The notes: generated from the sequence alone by a model not told the origin. Positions 39,201 to 51,033 are shown, numbered from the stretch's first letter. The stretch is 62,032 nucleotides of DNA from Bacteroidia bacterium (GCA_025996895.1 BNTW01000006.1:1-62032), one strand, 5' to 3'. Made by a program: numbers and translations.

Positions 39201-41643
39201 CGGTTTGAGTAAAGGAATTGCCGGTAAAATATACCGTATCTGCCAAATTCGGAATACAACCATTTGCATTGTTCTGACTGGGGAAAACGCCGTCGTCCAC
39301 ACCGAGGCTCCAATGCGTGGGGTCTGACCAATCTCCGGCATCGCCTACCCAATAAAATCTTTCCGACTGGCCGGTCGTGAAATAGATGTCCGTCATATCG
39401 TTGCTTCCGCCATCCACGCCGTTGGGTACTTGCAGCATGGAGTTGTCCGTAGTATCGCGGGTATAATTGATGCGGGTCAGGTTTCCGCCCGGAATAGTCA
39501 GCACACCACCGGTTTTATTGATAATCGTACTTCGATGGGTGGCCGCCGTACCGCTGATCAGCGTAATGACACTGCACGCTCCTGAACCTGCATTCAGGCT
39601 GCCGGTGATGGTATAGGAGTAATTGTTTCCCAGCGTGTAAGTCCTGAAAGGAGACAGTGTAAGATTTCCGACTGAAAACGAATAACTGCCTGTCAAATTG
39701 CCATTTACATTATCAAAAGTAAAATTATCAAATTTATTAGCGTAATTCGCCATTCTCAAATAAGCTGTGGAAATAATCGTGCTGTTGGGATATTCGTGAA
39801 ACGTTACATTGTGAAAATTATATATTCCACCCTGAGTAAACAAATCAATTCGACCGCCGTTGGTTGCCGGATAAATATGAAATTCCGTACCGCTTATATT
39901 AACCTTCGCCGGATTCGTCAAGTAAATATTATTAATAAAATTAGCATTAGTTACTGTATATCGGCTGGTTACGATAGAATTGGAAATATTCAACAAGTAA
40001 GTCGAGGTACTTGTGCATTGCAGATAGGATAATCCGATGTTTAGTCCGGAAGCAGTCACCGTACCGGTTTGCATAATTAAAGCACCGGACGACAAGAAAT
40101 CGCTTGTAAAAGTATAAGTTCCCAGATGGCGGAAAGTTACTGCACCTGTATAAACCGGATCAGGGCCGGAGTTGAGCGTAAAGCTATTCGATGCGCTTTT
40201 GTTGTTGACAAAATACAAGTCGGAAGCGATTTGATCGGCTCCCGAAAAATCGGCATTACCCCAAATACTCAATTGGCTGCCTGTCAATACACCGCCTTTA
40301 GCAGCTCCCGGCCAGTCCATTTCGCGGCAGGCGGAAGCAATCGGAATCGTTACCGTATCGGTCAGTGCCGGGTCGAAATGTACCACATCTACAGCCGTCG
40401 GCACACAACCGTTGCTTTGGTCGCGTGCCGGATTGATTGCCCACATGACGGGGTCGTTCCAGCTGCCTTTTCCGCTAATCCAATAATAATCGATTCCGGC
40501 TACCGGATTCCACGTTACATTGGTGCCGGAGTTTCCCATATTGTTGTTTTCGTCGGCGATAAATCCGTTGCCGGAAGCACTGAACGTACAACCTGAGTAA
40601 TTGATGTGATGGGTTTCGATGGCTGTACCGACTGTTGCTTGCAGTGTAGCATTGAGAATGACACTGAACGCATTGCTGCAACTCGCAACCGGGTCGTTAA
40701 TTGCATTGAAAGTCATTGTACCGTTGTTGCTTACAATCGTTGTCTGCTGGTTGATATTCAACGTACCGATTGCATAAGTACCGGCTCCGGCATTCACCTC
40801 AGGGGTATTGATATTCAACGTGCCTGCTGTTACTGTCCCCGTCAGCGTGATATTGCTGCGTCCAAGCGTATTGCTGTTTAATGTAAGCGACTGAAACGGA
40901 ATATCGGCGGAAATCGTCATATACGGATTGCTGACAATCAGATTGCTATTGCTGATATTGAAAGTCGTATTTGTTCCTCGGAATTGAGTTGTAGCATAAT
41001 AGCCGTTCCCACTACTACCATTATAATTTGAGGTGATAGTACAATTTGTCAAATTGATAGTGCGGGCTACAGTAGGAATGCTTGCTCCGCTTCCGAAAAG
41101 AACAGTTCCTACAGTTATATCTTTACCGTTAATCGAAAAATCTCCCTCAAAAATCCGTAAGCCGGCTTCGCTATCTGTAGTATTTAACCGGATATTATTG
41201 GTTGCCGTAATTCCGCCGCCGGGTTTATTTATGGCCAATATGATCGCATGTGTTACATTGTCGCCCAGAGCCAGCGTATTTTGCGTAGCGCCCAGCATGG
41301 TGATGGTTTTGTTTCCGGTAAAAGTCAGCTTTTCGCTGGTGTTGAGAATATCGCCATAGACACTCATAGTTGCATTGAGCGTATAAGCCACCGTAGCCGT
41401 ACAGGTAATATTGTTTACCGAAATCGTCCCCGACGTAATGTTCCGGTTGATAGCATCGTTGCGGTCGAAAAACACATTATCGCCCTGCTGGGGATAACCG
41501 CCCAAGCCGCTGTCATTGATCCAGTTGCCTGCTGTTTGAAATTCGGTACTGGTTGCTCCCGTCCAATGGAAATCGGCGGCAAAAGTTGGGAAAACAAAAA
41601 TGCCAAAGAAAAATACTAAAGCTAAAAGTCTAATTGTTCGCAT
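36256..41643 (-). CDS. Giant T9SS surface protein with W-G-x-W repeats
   Basis: A 1795-residue protein with signal peptide MRTIRLLALVFFFGIFVFPTFA. Similar segments start near residues 24 (FHWTGATS...GNW), 385 (YYWISGKGSWNDPVMW), 766 (FYWVGDAGDWSDPTHW) and 1229 (FEWTGAAGDNDWNNTANW). Each introduces a long beta-rich stretch of G/N/T-rich strands that looks like a right-handed beta-helix. Residues about 1230-1600 match the corresponding part of the other giant protein (FGGEVKNTHYL, QWYMLSAPLRN, VGNPFMAHLDFDAF). A T9SS type A sorting domain ends ATGVYIVRVNGETKKIIVK. It is probably a surface adhesin or glycan-contact protein. The start is preceded by leader cassette copy 2 and a sigma-54 promoter at 42093-42108. 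Confidence 0.85.
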   Translation of the reverse strand: MRTIRLLALVFFFGIFVFPTFAADFHWTGATSTEFQTAGNWINDSGLGGYPQQGDNVFFDRNDAINRNITSGTISVNNITCTATVAYTLNATMSVYGDILNTSEKLTFTGNKTITMLGATQNTLALGDNVTHAIILAINKPGGGITATNNIRLNTTDSEAGLRIFEGDFSINGKDITVGTVLFGSGASIPTVARTINLTNCTITSNYNGSSGNGYYATTQFRGTNTTFNISNSNLIVSNPYMTISADIPFQSLTLNSNTLGRSNITLTGTVTAGTLNINTPEVNAGAGTYAIGTLNINQQTTIVSNNGTMTFNAINDPVASCSNAFSVILNATLQATVGTAIETHHINYSGCTFSASGNGFIADENNNMGNSGTNVTWNPVAGIDYYWISGKGSWNDPVMWAINPARDQSNGCVPTAVDVVHFDPALTDTVTIPIASACREMDWPGAAKGGVLTGSQLSIWGNADFSGADQIASDLYFVNNKSASNSFTLNSGPDPVYTGAVTFRHLGTYTFTSDFLSSGALIMQTGTVTASGLNIGLSYLQCTSTSTYLLNISNSIVTSRYTVTNANFINNIYLTNPAKVNISGTEFHIYPATNGGRIDLFTQGGIYNFHNVTFHEYPNSTIISTAYLRMANYANKFDNFTFDNVNGNLTGSYSFSVGNLTLSPFRTYTLGNNYSYTITGSLNAGSGACSVITLISGTAATHRSTIINKTGGVLTIPGGNLTRINYTRDTTDNSMLQVPNGVDGGSNDMTDIYFTTGQSERFYWVGDAGDWSDPTHWSLGVDDGVFPSQNNANGCIPNLADTVYFTGNSFTQTGQTVVMDQPATFNTMIWTAEAGINAPLLNVNAITASGSIMLASGMTVGLQATGNISFTGSSDAADAQTFDTRGVTYAGGFRWGTPAFSTGRYDWYGNFPFDSFAFTVAGSFYASGATMDVVNPSGQITQATGKTVDISNATFTGRWDGPIIINQCANFNGEGAVFNTRASMTITNNDGSCTEHFGSFITSGANTSITNTGTGVVCFDDKIIFNSTTVAQTNTITGLFETDTLEVKSQRGTLALGAANTVIVHNALIQNGSPCDEYYIKSTVAGIPANLKLPACDLVSYDLYLKDINILLPDDCEDEDVWTVYGTDQGDNSSNIQFEARYQSGIPTLFPPLVASCKPYIITLPGNAASINSIAWKKDNVPLTANANQQSLSVSEPGFYEATVVFNSTSSTGCNSPFSIPISFSTDFEWTGAAGDNDWNNTANWDQASLPDACSYVTIPGGLSSYPVLEEAIPEVIPAAACDTIDIKFGGEVKNTHYLTYNGAKVELDINSNQWYMLSAPLRNTYSGDYYVTDHNPHADLNNRGMLVHMMRFDITNPQTGYFLAHDWTNGFNTNDIELQAGQGFALFANPKNSDYGEQNEIGEPFCFPKADPVHYYYNIQGAITGVGGSLDRTNSSRFIYEDAIDGNGIVTLSHSSLEIGEMVLVGNPFMAHLDFDAFSTNPHNTGLIYDEYKIASDVIDNLGSMGDFVTYKNVAGTPFTSDPSTLPQYIAPMQSFIVYAKGNSGQLIADIAAHTAVAPAAAGSPLLSPAHNDTQQLFVTAIRGKQKSSASLVRIAGASKNYHADEDSRKLFDEKATEPVLVYLLSSDGIALDINTLDRLDENTIVKIGIRTSKIGRILFTFTGMEDFDGKKIYLHDAVDNTKIDLSEQSEYAYIKYDSNFYTDDRFYLSFEDITGIKDFNGLKDFQVTSPVPQTIRITSNSGNSLGNLEIIDTQGRTLVKENTVKPAYSYQANATGVYIVRVNGETKKIIVK

Positions 41644-41913
41644 ACTTTTTTTGAGTTATGAGTTATGAATTATGAGTTATGAGTTGAAGAATTGAGAGTT
41701 GAGAATGACCCCACCCCAGCCCTTCCCTGAAGGGGAGGGAGTGGCAGTGCACAATTTTGCAAGGGCTTTGCTCCCCCTTTAGGGGGTTGGGGGGAAACAG
41801 GGGATTGCGGGTCAAGCCCGCAATCCCAGATTGTTGTCCGCCTTCGCAATGACGGAAGCCGGAAATCGGAAATCTTGCGTATTAAAAATAAATTTTGTAT
41901 ATTACGCGCATAA

Positions 41914-41946
41914 GAAAAAAGACGCGTTACAGGGCACATAACGCGT
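41914..41946 (-). terminator. Terminator-like hairpin in the leader of giant gene 2
   Basis: Same 8-bp stem ACGCGTTA / TAACGCGT and T-run as in copy 1, about 270 bp before the start codon. Confidence 0.6.
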
Positions 41947-42092
41947 GAATTTTTGTTAAACCGCCAGGTGAGTAATGTGTGTGTGTAACAAATTTTTAGT
42001 AAATAAAACAAATATTTCTACATGTTTTACAACATAAAAATGTATTTTTTTAGAAATTGTTCGCATCACAAATTGTTACGAGTGCAAATTGC

Positions 42093-42108
42093 AGCAAAGA
42101 ACGTGCCA
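42093..42108 (-). promoter_or_regulatory. Sigma-54 promoter, copy 2
   Basis: The minus strand reads TGGCACGTTCTTTGCT, a full -24/-12 consensus match pointing at the giant gene. It lies 7 bp past the lacZ stop, so the giant gene need not rely on readthrough from lacZ. Confidence 0.85.
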
Positions 42109-42114
42109 AAAAGT

Positions 42115-45228
<3,114 letters not shown>

Positions 45229-46143
45229 TCAAAATAATTCCAATTGTTCTACTTTCTGCTTTTCTTTTGTTTCATGATTATGCTGTTCCATTTTTGCTAC
45301 ATCAAAATTACAAACTAACGCCTCTACAACGGCTTTCCGATTCTCAATATTTGCGCCGTTGTGATAAAAATGGTCTTTGGTAATGATATTGAATTTGCTC
45401 CAGTATTTTTTTATCATTTCGTTTTCGCGCCAATCATTGTGGTGCCAAGTGGAAAGAATAAACTTTGCTTTCGTTTCGCTTAATAATTGAAATAAATTAT
45501 TTTCGTCTTCTTCCGTCCAACCGTTGTAATAATCAACGTGTCGCCCAAAATACGGCGGATCGCAGTAGATTATGTCGTTTTCGGTTGCCAAAGGGATAAT
45601 TTCAGTAAATGATTTGTTGTAAAATTGCCAATCCGGTTCAGGCTGTAAAATTTGAGAAACCGCAATTAACTGATTGACAATTTTTGTAATATACGCCTGT
45701 GCAAAACGGTCGGGTTTTTTACAAAATGGAATATTCCAATTTCCTTTGCCGCCAAAACGCATCATTCCGTTAAATCCTGATCGTGATAAAAAAATAAAAT
45801 CAAAAGGTGAATATTCTCCGCTATTAAATCGCTTTCTAACAGCCAAATAATGTTCATAACCGTTATTATCGGCTTCGCTTAATAATTTTCCTTCTTGTTC
45901 CAAATACCGTTTCATTGCAGGTGCGGAAACCGTTTTGTTTTGCACCGATTTGTAAAAATTGATAATATGAGGATTTGTATCATTGAGAATTGCCTTTTTA
46001 TAACGAGAATTGAAAGCCACAACTCCTGTGCCAACGAATGGCTCTATCCATCTGCCACTGACCTTTGGGGCAACGGCCATAATCCATGGCACAAGTTTAG
46101 TTTTGATTCCCTGACTTTTTATTGGCGGTACAATCACTTTCAT
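45229..46143 (-). CDS. Dam-like DNA adenine methyltransferase of an EcoRV-type system
   Basis: A 304-residue class alpha (D12) N6-adenine methyltransferase. The SAM-binding motif is EPFVGTGVV (about 34-42), preceded by the PPIKSQGIKTKL substrate-SAM segment, and the catalytic motif is DPPY (about 195). It lies one base after the EcoRV-like nuclease stop, so it should protect the host by methylating the same sequence, predicted GATATC. M.EcoRV is of the same class. The pair is flanked by unrelated genes (lacZ, purF), consistent with horizontal gain. Confidence 0.9.
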   Translation of the reverse strand: MKVIVPPIKSQGIKTKLVPWIMAVAPKVSGRWIEPFVGTGVVAFNSRYKKAILNDTNPHIINFYKSVQNKTVSAPAMKRYLEQEGKLLSEADNNGYEHYLAVRKRFNSGEYSPFDFIFLSRSGFNGMMRFGGKGNWNIPFCKKPDRFAQAYITKIVNQLIAVSQILQPEPDWQFYNKSFTEIIPLATENDIIYCDPPYFGRHVDYYNGWTEEDENNLFQLLSETKAKFILSTWHHNDWRENEMIKKYWSKFNIITKDHFYHNGANIENRKAVVEALVCNFDVAKMEQHNHETKEKQKVEQLELF

Positions 46144-46144
46144 A

Positions 46145-47029
46145 TCAATACTTTTTTGTGATTTTATCCAATAAATCAGTTCTGCCTTTAAACTCTAAAA
46201 AATCACGCAAACTGGTAATTTTTATCGTTTTGCCATTTTTCAGCATTGTTGCAGAGCCGAAATTCATCCAATACTCGTCAAACCATTCTTCTCCAAGTTG
46301 TGAAAAAATACCGTTTTCGTTTTTCAAGTCTTCAAAATTGAGTGTACAGCCGATATTTGCCGTATTCCCTGATCCTTGTTTATCGCTTGCAATTTTCCAT
46401 TTTTCAGCAGCGAAAAAGTCAAAATCCTTAATTACGGAAGTAATTGATTTTAAATGTTTAATGGTCGTAACTTCACGCTCGCCTATTTTTTTGATTTTTG
46501 TTTCGTATTCTTCCTGTAATTCTTCAACACGGTAAATTTCAGTTTCGGAGACATCATCATCTGCCCTTGTGTAAATAATGCCCAAACAAAAATGCCCTAA
46601 ATATTGATTGTATGGAAACTGTATATTTTTTTGTTTGTCACGTTCTTTAAAATATGCGCCGTGACTGCCAAGCGTGAAACTTGAAATACCACTCTTTTTT
46701 CGGTAAGTAGTTTTCAAATCAACAGCAAATTTTATACTGTCGTCTTTTTTATTGACGAAAGTTAGGTCTGGATAATAATTTTGCTGTTCAGCAAGAATTA
46801 TATTGTATCCGATTTCTTCTGCGAACTGAATAATCTGTGGAAAAATATGAATTTCAAGGATTTTCGACACGATTTTTGTGTCTGACGAAATCGTGTAAAT
46901 GTTTTTATAAACATCAATAAAACCTTTAACTGACCACTCGCCTGTTTCTGTTGCCACATATTTGCGAAGTCTTTCCGCAAAAGCAACTAACGCTTTTTTA
47001 AAATCCAATTTATAATGTTCTATTTTCAT
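46145..47029 (-). CDS. EcoRV-like type II restriction endonuclease
   Basis: A 294-residue protein that aligns by eye with R.EcoRV along most of its length: SSDTKIVSKILEI, QQNYYPDLTF, AVDLKTTYRKK, SSFTLGSHGAY, FPYNQYLGHFCLGIIYTR and GSGNTANIG. The catalytic residues fall at Asp88, Asp104 and Lys106, the same spacing as Asp74, Asp90 and Lys92 of EcoRV. It should cut GATATC bluntly. It is about 50 residues longer than EcoRV, mainly near the N-terminus and around residues 165-200. It is translated ahead of its methyltransferase partner. Confidence 0.9.
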   Translation of the reverse strand: MKIEHYKLDFKKALVAFAERLRKYVATETGEWSVKGFIDVYKNIYTISSDTKIVSKILEIHIFPQIIQFAEEIGYNIILAEQQNYYPDLTFVNKKDDSIKFAVDLKTTYRKKSGISSFTLGSHGAYFKERDKQKNIQFPYNQYLGHFCLGIIYTRADDDVSETEIYRVEELQEEYETKIKKIGEREVTTIKHLKSITSVIKDFDFFAAEKWKIASDKQGSGNTANIGCTLNFEDLKNENGIFSQLGEEWFDEYWMNFGSATMLKNGKTIKITSLRDFLEFKGRTDLLDKITKKY

Positions 47030-47077
47030 AATATTTATATTTTCGTTCTGTAAAAGTCATGTCCTGACAAGTTCCAA

Positions 47078-47085
47078 CAAAGATA
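47078..47085 (-). promoter_or_regulatory. -7 box (TATCTTTG) for the restriction-modification operon
   Basis: Perfect TAnnTTTG match on the minus strand, 49 bp before the nuclease start. No separate controller gene is seen. Confidence 0.55.
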
Positions 47086-47221
47086 TGATTTTTCAGAAAA
47101 AGTGCTCACAAAAATAAGAAAAAATTCTTATCTGTGATGTAGATTCATTTTGTAATCGTGAAAATAATAATTCTTTGTTTTTTATAAAAATGTTTTTTGA
47201 GGATTGTACGGGAAATTTTCG

Positions 47222-47229
47222 TACCTTTG
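47222..47229 (+). promoter_or_regulatory. -7 box (TACCTTTG) for purF
   Basis: Perfect TAnnTTTG match 21 bp before the ATG at 47250. It rules out the upstream ATG codons. Confidence 0.6.
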
Positions 47230-47249
47230 TGCCGACTTTAAAAGTAAAT

Positions 47250-49133
47250 ATGGAACAACTTAAACATGAATGCGGTATCGCGTTAGTCCGTCTGTTAAAA
47301 CCCATTGAATATTATGTTGAAAAATATGGTACGTGGCAATACGGACTGAATAAATTGTATTTGATGATGGAAAAACAGCACAATCGCGGGCAGGAAGGCG
47401 CGGGAATCGGTTGTGTGAGTGCCAAAGCCAAACCCGGAACTGAATACGTGTCGCGTGAGCGGGCGATGGGCAGCGGAGCAATTAAAGAAGTTTTTCAAAA
47501 TGCATATCAAGCGATTAAGCAGGCAAATCCCGGCACTCCCTACGAAAATATTCCCTTTTGCGGGGAAGTATATATGGGGCATTTGCGTTACAGCACGACC
47601 GGACGGTCGGGGTTGGCCTATATTCACCCATTTTTGCGCCGGAATAATTGGCGCGCACGAAGTTTGATGTTGTGCGGAAATTTCAACCTTACCAACGTCG
47701 ATGAGTTATTTGAGGAACTGCTTGCACAGGGACAGCATCCGCGTCTCTATTCGGATACCTTAATGATTTTGGAACTGATGGGCAGCGATTTAGACCGTGA
47801 AGTGCAACGTTTGTACGATTTGTACAAGCCTGAATTTAAAGGCGGCGGTGAGGCTCTTAACCGGAAAATCGATGAAAATATCAATCTGGCAGATGTCTTA
47901 CGGCGTACGTCGCAACTGTGGGACGGTGGATTTGTGATTTGCGGTGTAACCGGAAATACCGATATGTTTGCGTTCCGGGATCCGCAGGGGATTCGTCCCG
48001 CGTTTTATTATGCTGATGACGAAATAGTGGTAGTTGCTTCCGAACGTCCTGTAATACAAACCGTTATGAATGTAAGGGTGGAAGAGGTAAAAGAACTTCA
48101 ACCCGGACAGGCGTTTATCGTGAAGCAAAACGGCCAAATCGTTCTGGAACAAATTCAGGAAGCGAGAAATGTCAAGCCTTGTTCATTCGAGCGGATTTAT
48201 TTTTCGCGTGGCTCGGACAAAGATATTTATCAGGAACGTAAAATGTTGGGTAAATTGCTTTTAAATCCGATTTTGAAAGCGATCGACCACGATTTGGAAC
48301 ATACGGTTTTCTCTTTTATCCCGAATACGGCGGAAGTGGCTTTTTTCGGCATGATGGAAGGTTTTGAAAATTATCTGGAAAATCAGAAAAAACAACTGCT
48401 CAAAAATCGTCTGTACGAATTGACGGAAACGGAACTCGATCAAATACTTTCCATGAAAATCCGTCAGGAAAAGGTAGCGATTAAGGACATCAAGTTGCGT
48501 ACGTTTATTGCCGAAGGCGACAGCCGCGACGAATTGGCGGCGCACGTCTATGATATTACTTACGGCTCAATCCGAGAAGATGTGGATAATCTGGTGGTTA
48601 TTGACGACAGCATTGTTCGCGGGACAACGTTGCAACAGAGCATTATCAAGATTTTAGACCGGTTGAAACCGAAAAAAATCGTGATTGTTTCGTCTTCGCC
48701 CCAAATACGTTATCCCGACTGTTACGGTATTGATATGAATCGCATGGACGAGTTTGTGGCCTTTCGTGCAGCCATTGCATTATTGCAGGAACGAGGGATG
48801 CAACCGGTTATAGACGAAACCTACCGGAAGTGTAAGGCGCAGTTGGATTTGCCGAAGGAAGAAGTAATCAATTATGTGAAAGACATTTACCGTCCATTCA
48901 CCGCCGAAGAGATTTCCAAGAAAACGGCTGAAATCCTGACACCCGAAGGTACGCACGCAGAAGTTGAAATCGTCTATCAATCGCTGGAAGGATTGCACGA
49001 GGCTTGTCCCGCGCACAAAGGCGACTGGTATTTTTCGGGCGATTACCCCACACCGGGCGGGAATAGAATCGTCAACCGGTCGTTTGTAAATTATTACGAG
49101 CGGACTACCGGCTGTTCATCAAGCGCAAACTAA
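47250..49133 (+). CDS. Long amidophosphoribosyltransferase-like protein (PurF type)
   Basis: A 627-residue protein with an N-terminal class II glutamine amidotransferase domain. MEQLKHECGIALV places the nucleophile Cys8 after a short propeptide, as in Bacillus PurF. The phosphoribosyltransferase domain carries the PRPP motif VVIDDSIVRGTT (about 448-459). It is over 100 residues longer than classical PurF, with inserts around 65-130 and 340-420 and an extra C-terminal stretch. Bacteroidales commonly carry such a long form. It may be the first enzyme of purine synthesis or a paralog of unknown role. It overlaps the convergent ATPase gene by 29 bp. Confidence 0.85.
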   Translation: MEQLKHECGIALVRLLKPIEYYVEKYGTWQYGLNKLYLMMEKQHNRGQEGAGIGCVSAKAKPGTEYVSRERAMGSGAIKEVFQNAYQAIKQANPGTPYENIPFCGEVYMGHLRYSTTGRSGLAYIHPFLRRNNWRARSLMLCGNFNLTNVDELFEELLAQGQHPRLYSDTLMILELMGSDLDREVQRLYDLYKPEFKGGGEALNRKIDENINLADVLRRTSQLWDGGFVICGVTGNTDMFAFRDPQGIRPAFYYADDEIVVVASERPVIQTVMNVRVEEVKELQPGQAFIVKQNGQIVLEQIQEARNVKPCSFERIYFSRGSDKDIYQERKMLGKLLLNPILKAIDHDLEHTVFSFIPNTAEVAFFGMMEGFENYLENQKKQLLKNRLYELTETELDQILSMKIRQEKVAIKDIKLRTFIAEGDSRDELAAHVYDITYGSIREDVDNLVVIDDSIVRGTTLQQSIIKILDRLKPKKIVIVSSSPQIRYPDCYGIDMNRMDEFVAFRAAIALLQERGMQPVIDETYRKCKAQLDLPKEEVINYVKDIYRPFTAEEISKKTAEILTPEGTHAEVEIVYQSLEGLHEACPAHKGDWYFSGDYPTPGGNRIVNRSFVNYYERTTGCSSSAN

Positions 49134-50988
49134 TCAAAATTACAATCAGCGTAACGCCCACATCGGCCGTAATCGCTAAAATCAGGTGACTGTATCCGAA
49201 AAAAGCCAGCAGGATAAAAATAATCTTGACGGCAATCGCCCCGAACGTGTTCCATCGAATTGTCCGGACAGTCTTTTTTGCCAATCGTACTAAAAACGGA
49301 AGCAACGATAACTTGTCGTTCATCAGGGCGATGTCGGCAATTTCAATCGCGGTGTCGCTTCCGGCAGCACCCATCGCAATGCCCACCGTCGCAGCAGCCA
49401 ACGCAGGCGCGTCATTCACGCCGTCGCCCACCATGGCCACCGAGCCGTATTTTTGCTTCAACTCCTGAATATGAGCGACTTTGTCCTGCGGCAATAATCC
49501 GCCGAAAACTTTCCGAATGCCGACTTGTTCGGCCACGTAACGCGCTGCCTGCGGATTGTCGCCAGTAATCATTATGGTTTCGATACCTTCTTTTTGCAGT
49601 TCTTCAATTGCTTGCTGGCTGTCGGGCTTGATTTCGTCCGTCAAACCGAAAAGGCCTTTAATTTCGCGATTGCAACTGACTAACACGCTGGTTTTTCCTT
49701 GCGAAGCTAATTGTGCCGTCGTTTTTTTGATGTCGGAGCTGACTTCCTGGTGTTTTTCGATAAAATCGGGTTTTCCGACGAGCACCGTTTCGTTGTTGCA
49801 GACCAGACAGCGCGATTTTGCTCCTTCACCGACCACGCTTTCAAACGCGCAGATTTCGTGCGGTTGAATGCCTTCTTTCAATGAGGCTTCCACAATCGCT
49901 TGTGCCAGCGGGTGTTCCGAAAATAATTCTGTGCCTGCACCGCAACCCAACAATTCCTGCCGTTCATTGTCGTTCAGAGGAATGATGTCGGAAACAAGGG
50001 GTTTGCCGTAGGTAATTGTCCGCGTTTTGTCCAATCCGACGGCTTTGATGCCCGCCAGCAGTTCGAGAAATTTCCCGCCTTTAATCAACGCTCCTTTGGA
50101 ACTTGCGTTGCCGATAGCGGCATAAATGGCCACCGGCGTAGAAATTACCAACGCGCAGGGACAGGCAATCACCAGTAAGCTAACTGCCTGATTTAACCAA
50201 TGTTGAAAATCCTGATGTAGAAAAACGACCGGAATAAGTATCAACAGCAGTGCCGAAAGAATCACCACCGGCGTATAAATCGTTGCAAATTTTTCGATAA
50301 ATTTTTGCGATTCGGACGGATTGTTTTGTGTTTGTTGCGTGAGTTCAATAATTTTGGAAAAAGTCGAATCCTTGTTTTCCTTTGTTACGCGGATTTCGAT
50401 AAAACCGTTTTTGTTGAGTGTTCCCGCAAAAACCGGGTCACCTTTCATTTTGAAAGCCGGTATAGGCTCGCCGGTTATCGGCGATTCATCGACCGAAGTT
50501 TCGCCCGATTCCACTGTTCCGTCTAATGGAATTTGGTCGTGCGGTTTCACTTGAATAATTGTACCTGCACGAATTTCCTCTACCGGCACACTCGTTTCTG
50601 TTTCCTTCACGAAAGCGGTTTTCGGCGAATGGCTTACCAATTGGTCTAATGCCGACCGGCTGTTTTCGATGCCGATGTCTTCCAATTTCTCACCCAACAC
50701 ATACAGCACAATAACTACCGCTGCTTCGGGATATTCTTTGAGGTAAAAAGCTGCTACAACGGCAATTAACATCAACAATCCGATATTTCCGAAGTTGAAT
50801 TTAATCAGGGATTTTATTCCATTTATCAAAACCTCATGTCCCACAATCAAGATAAATAATCCGTAAATAAACGGCGCGTAGGGTAGAGGTAGCTGTATTC
50901 CGGTGAGCGACAATATTTCGAGAACAATGGCAATCGCCACAGAAACAAGCAAATAACAAAATTTTTTATCGTGAAAAGGCAGTTTCAT
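49105..50988 (-). CDS. Heavy-metal P-type ATPase (Zn/Cd/Pb type)
   Basis: A 627-residue P1B-type ATPase. About eight membrane segments, the CPC metal-binding motif (IACPCALVIS, about 278), the actuator motif SPITGEP and the hinge GDGVNDAPAL are present. There is no N-terminal heavy-metal-binding domain. The phosphorylation motif reads DKTRTIT rather than the usual DKTGT(L/I)T, with the Asp intact. The start at 50988 is chosen because the -7 box at 51009-51016 excludes the longer frame. It likely exports Zn2+, Cd2+ or Pb2+. It is divergent from the TetR gene. Confidence 0.9.
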   Translation of the reverse strand: MKLPFHDKKFCYLLVSVAIAIVLEILSLTGIQLPLPYAPFIYGLFILIVGHEVLINGIKSLIKFNFGNIGLLMLIAVVAAFYLKEYPEAAVVIVLYVLGEKLEDIGIENSRSALDQLVSHSPKTAFVKETETSVPVEEIRAGTIIQVKPHDQIPLDGTVESGETSVDESPITGEPIPAFKMKGDPVFAGTLNKNGFIEIRVTKENKDSTFSKIIELTQQTQNNPSESQKFIEKFATIYTPVVILSALLLILIPVVFLHQDFQHWLNQAVSLLVIACPCALVISTPVAIYAAIGNASSKGALIKGGKFLELLAGIKAVGLDKTRTITYGKPLVSDIIPLNDNERQELLGCGAGTELFSEHPLAQAIVEASLKEGIQPHEICAFESVVGEGAKSRCLVCNNETVLVGKPDFIEKHQEVSSDIKKTTAQLASQGKTSVLVSCNREIKGLFGLTDEIKPDSQQAIEELQKEGIETIMITGDNPQAARYVAEQVGIRKVFGGLLPQDKVAHIQELKQKYGSVAMVGDGVNDAPALAAATVGIAMGAAGSDTAIEIADIALMNDKLSLLPFLVRLAKKTVRTIRWNTFGAIAVKIIFILLAFFGYSHLILAITADVGVTLIVILISLRLMNSR

Positions 50989-51004
50989 ACATAAGTAAAA
51001 ATTT

Positions 51005-51033
51005 GTTTCAAACGTACGATAAATTTTTGAAAC
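51005..51033. promoter_or_regulatory. GTTTCAAA inverted pair, candidate TetR operator
   Basis: GTTTCAAA (51005-51012) and TTTGAAAC (51026-51033) overlap the ATPase -7 box at 51009-51016. A third GTTTCAAA lies at 51083-51090 near the TetR promoter. The arrangement suits one regulator controlling both directions. Confidence 0.5.
51009..51016 (-). promoter_or_regulatory. -7 box (TACGTTTG) for the P-type ATPase gene
   Basis: TAnnTTTG match on the minus strand, 21 bp before the ATG at 50988. Confidence 0.55.

Larger units (their letters stand above)
41709..42112 (-). repeat. Giant-gene leader cassette, copy 2
   Basis: Near-identical to copy 1. On the minus strand it has the sigma-54 promoter (42108-42093), an ATGTTG-TAAA-ACAT-like hairpin (about 42020-42036), a (TG)5 tract (about 41975-41986), CACCTGGCGGTTTAACA, the terminator-like hairpin (41946-41914), then GTCATTGCG- and CCCCCTTTAGGGGG-type repeats. 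Bases 41650-41686 hold GAGTTAT-like heptamers. No convincing gene lies between 41644 and 42114. Confidence 0.85.
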
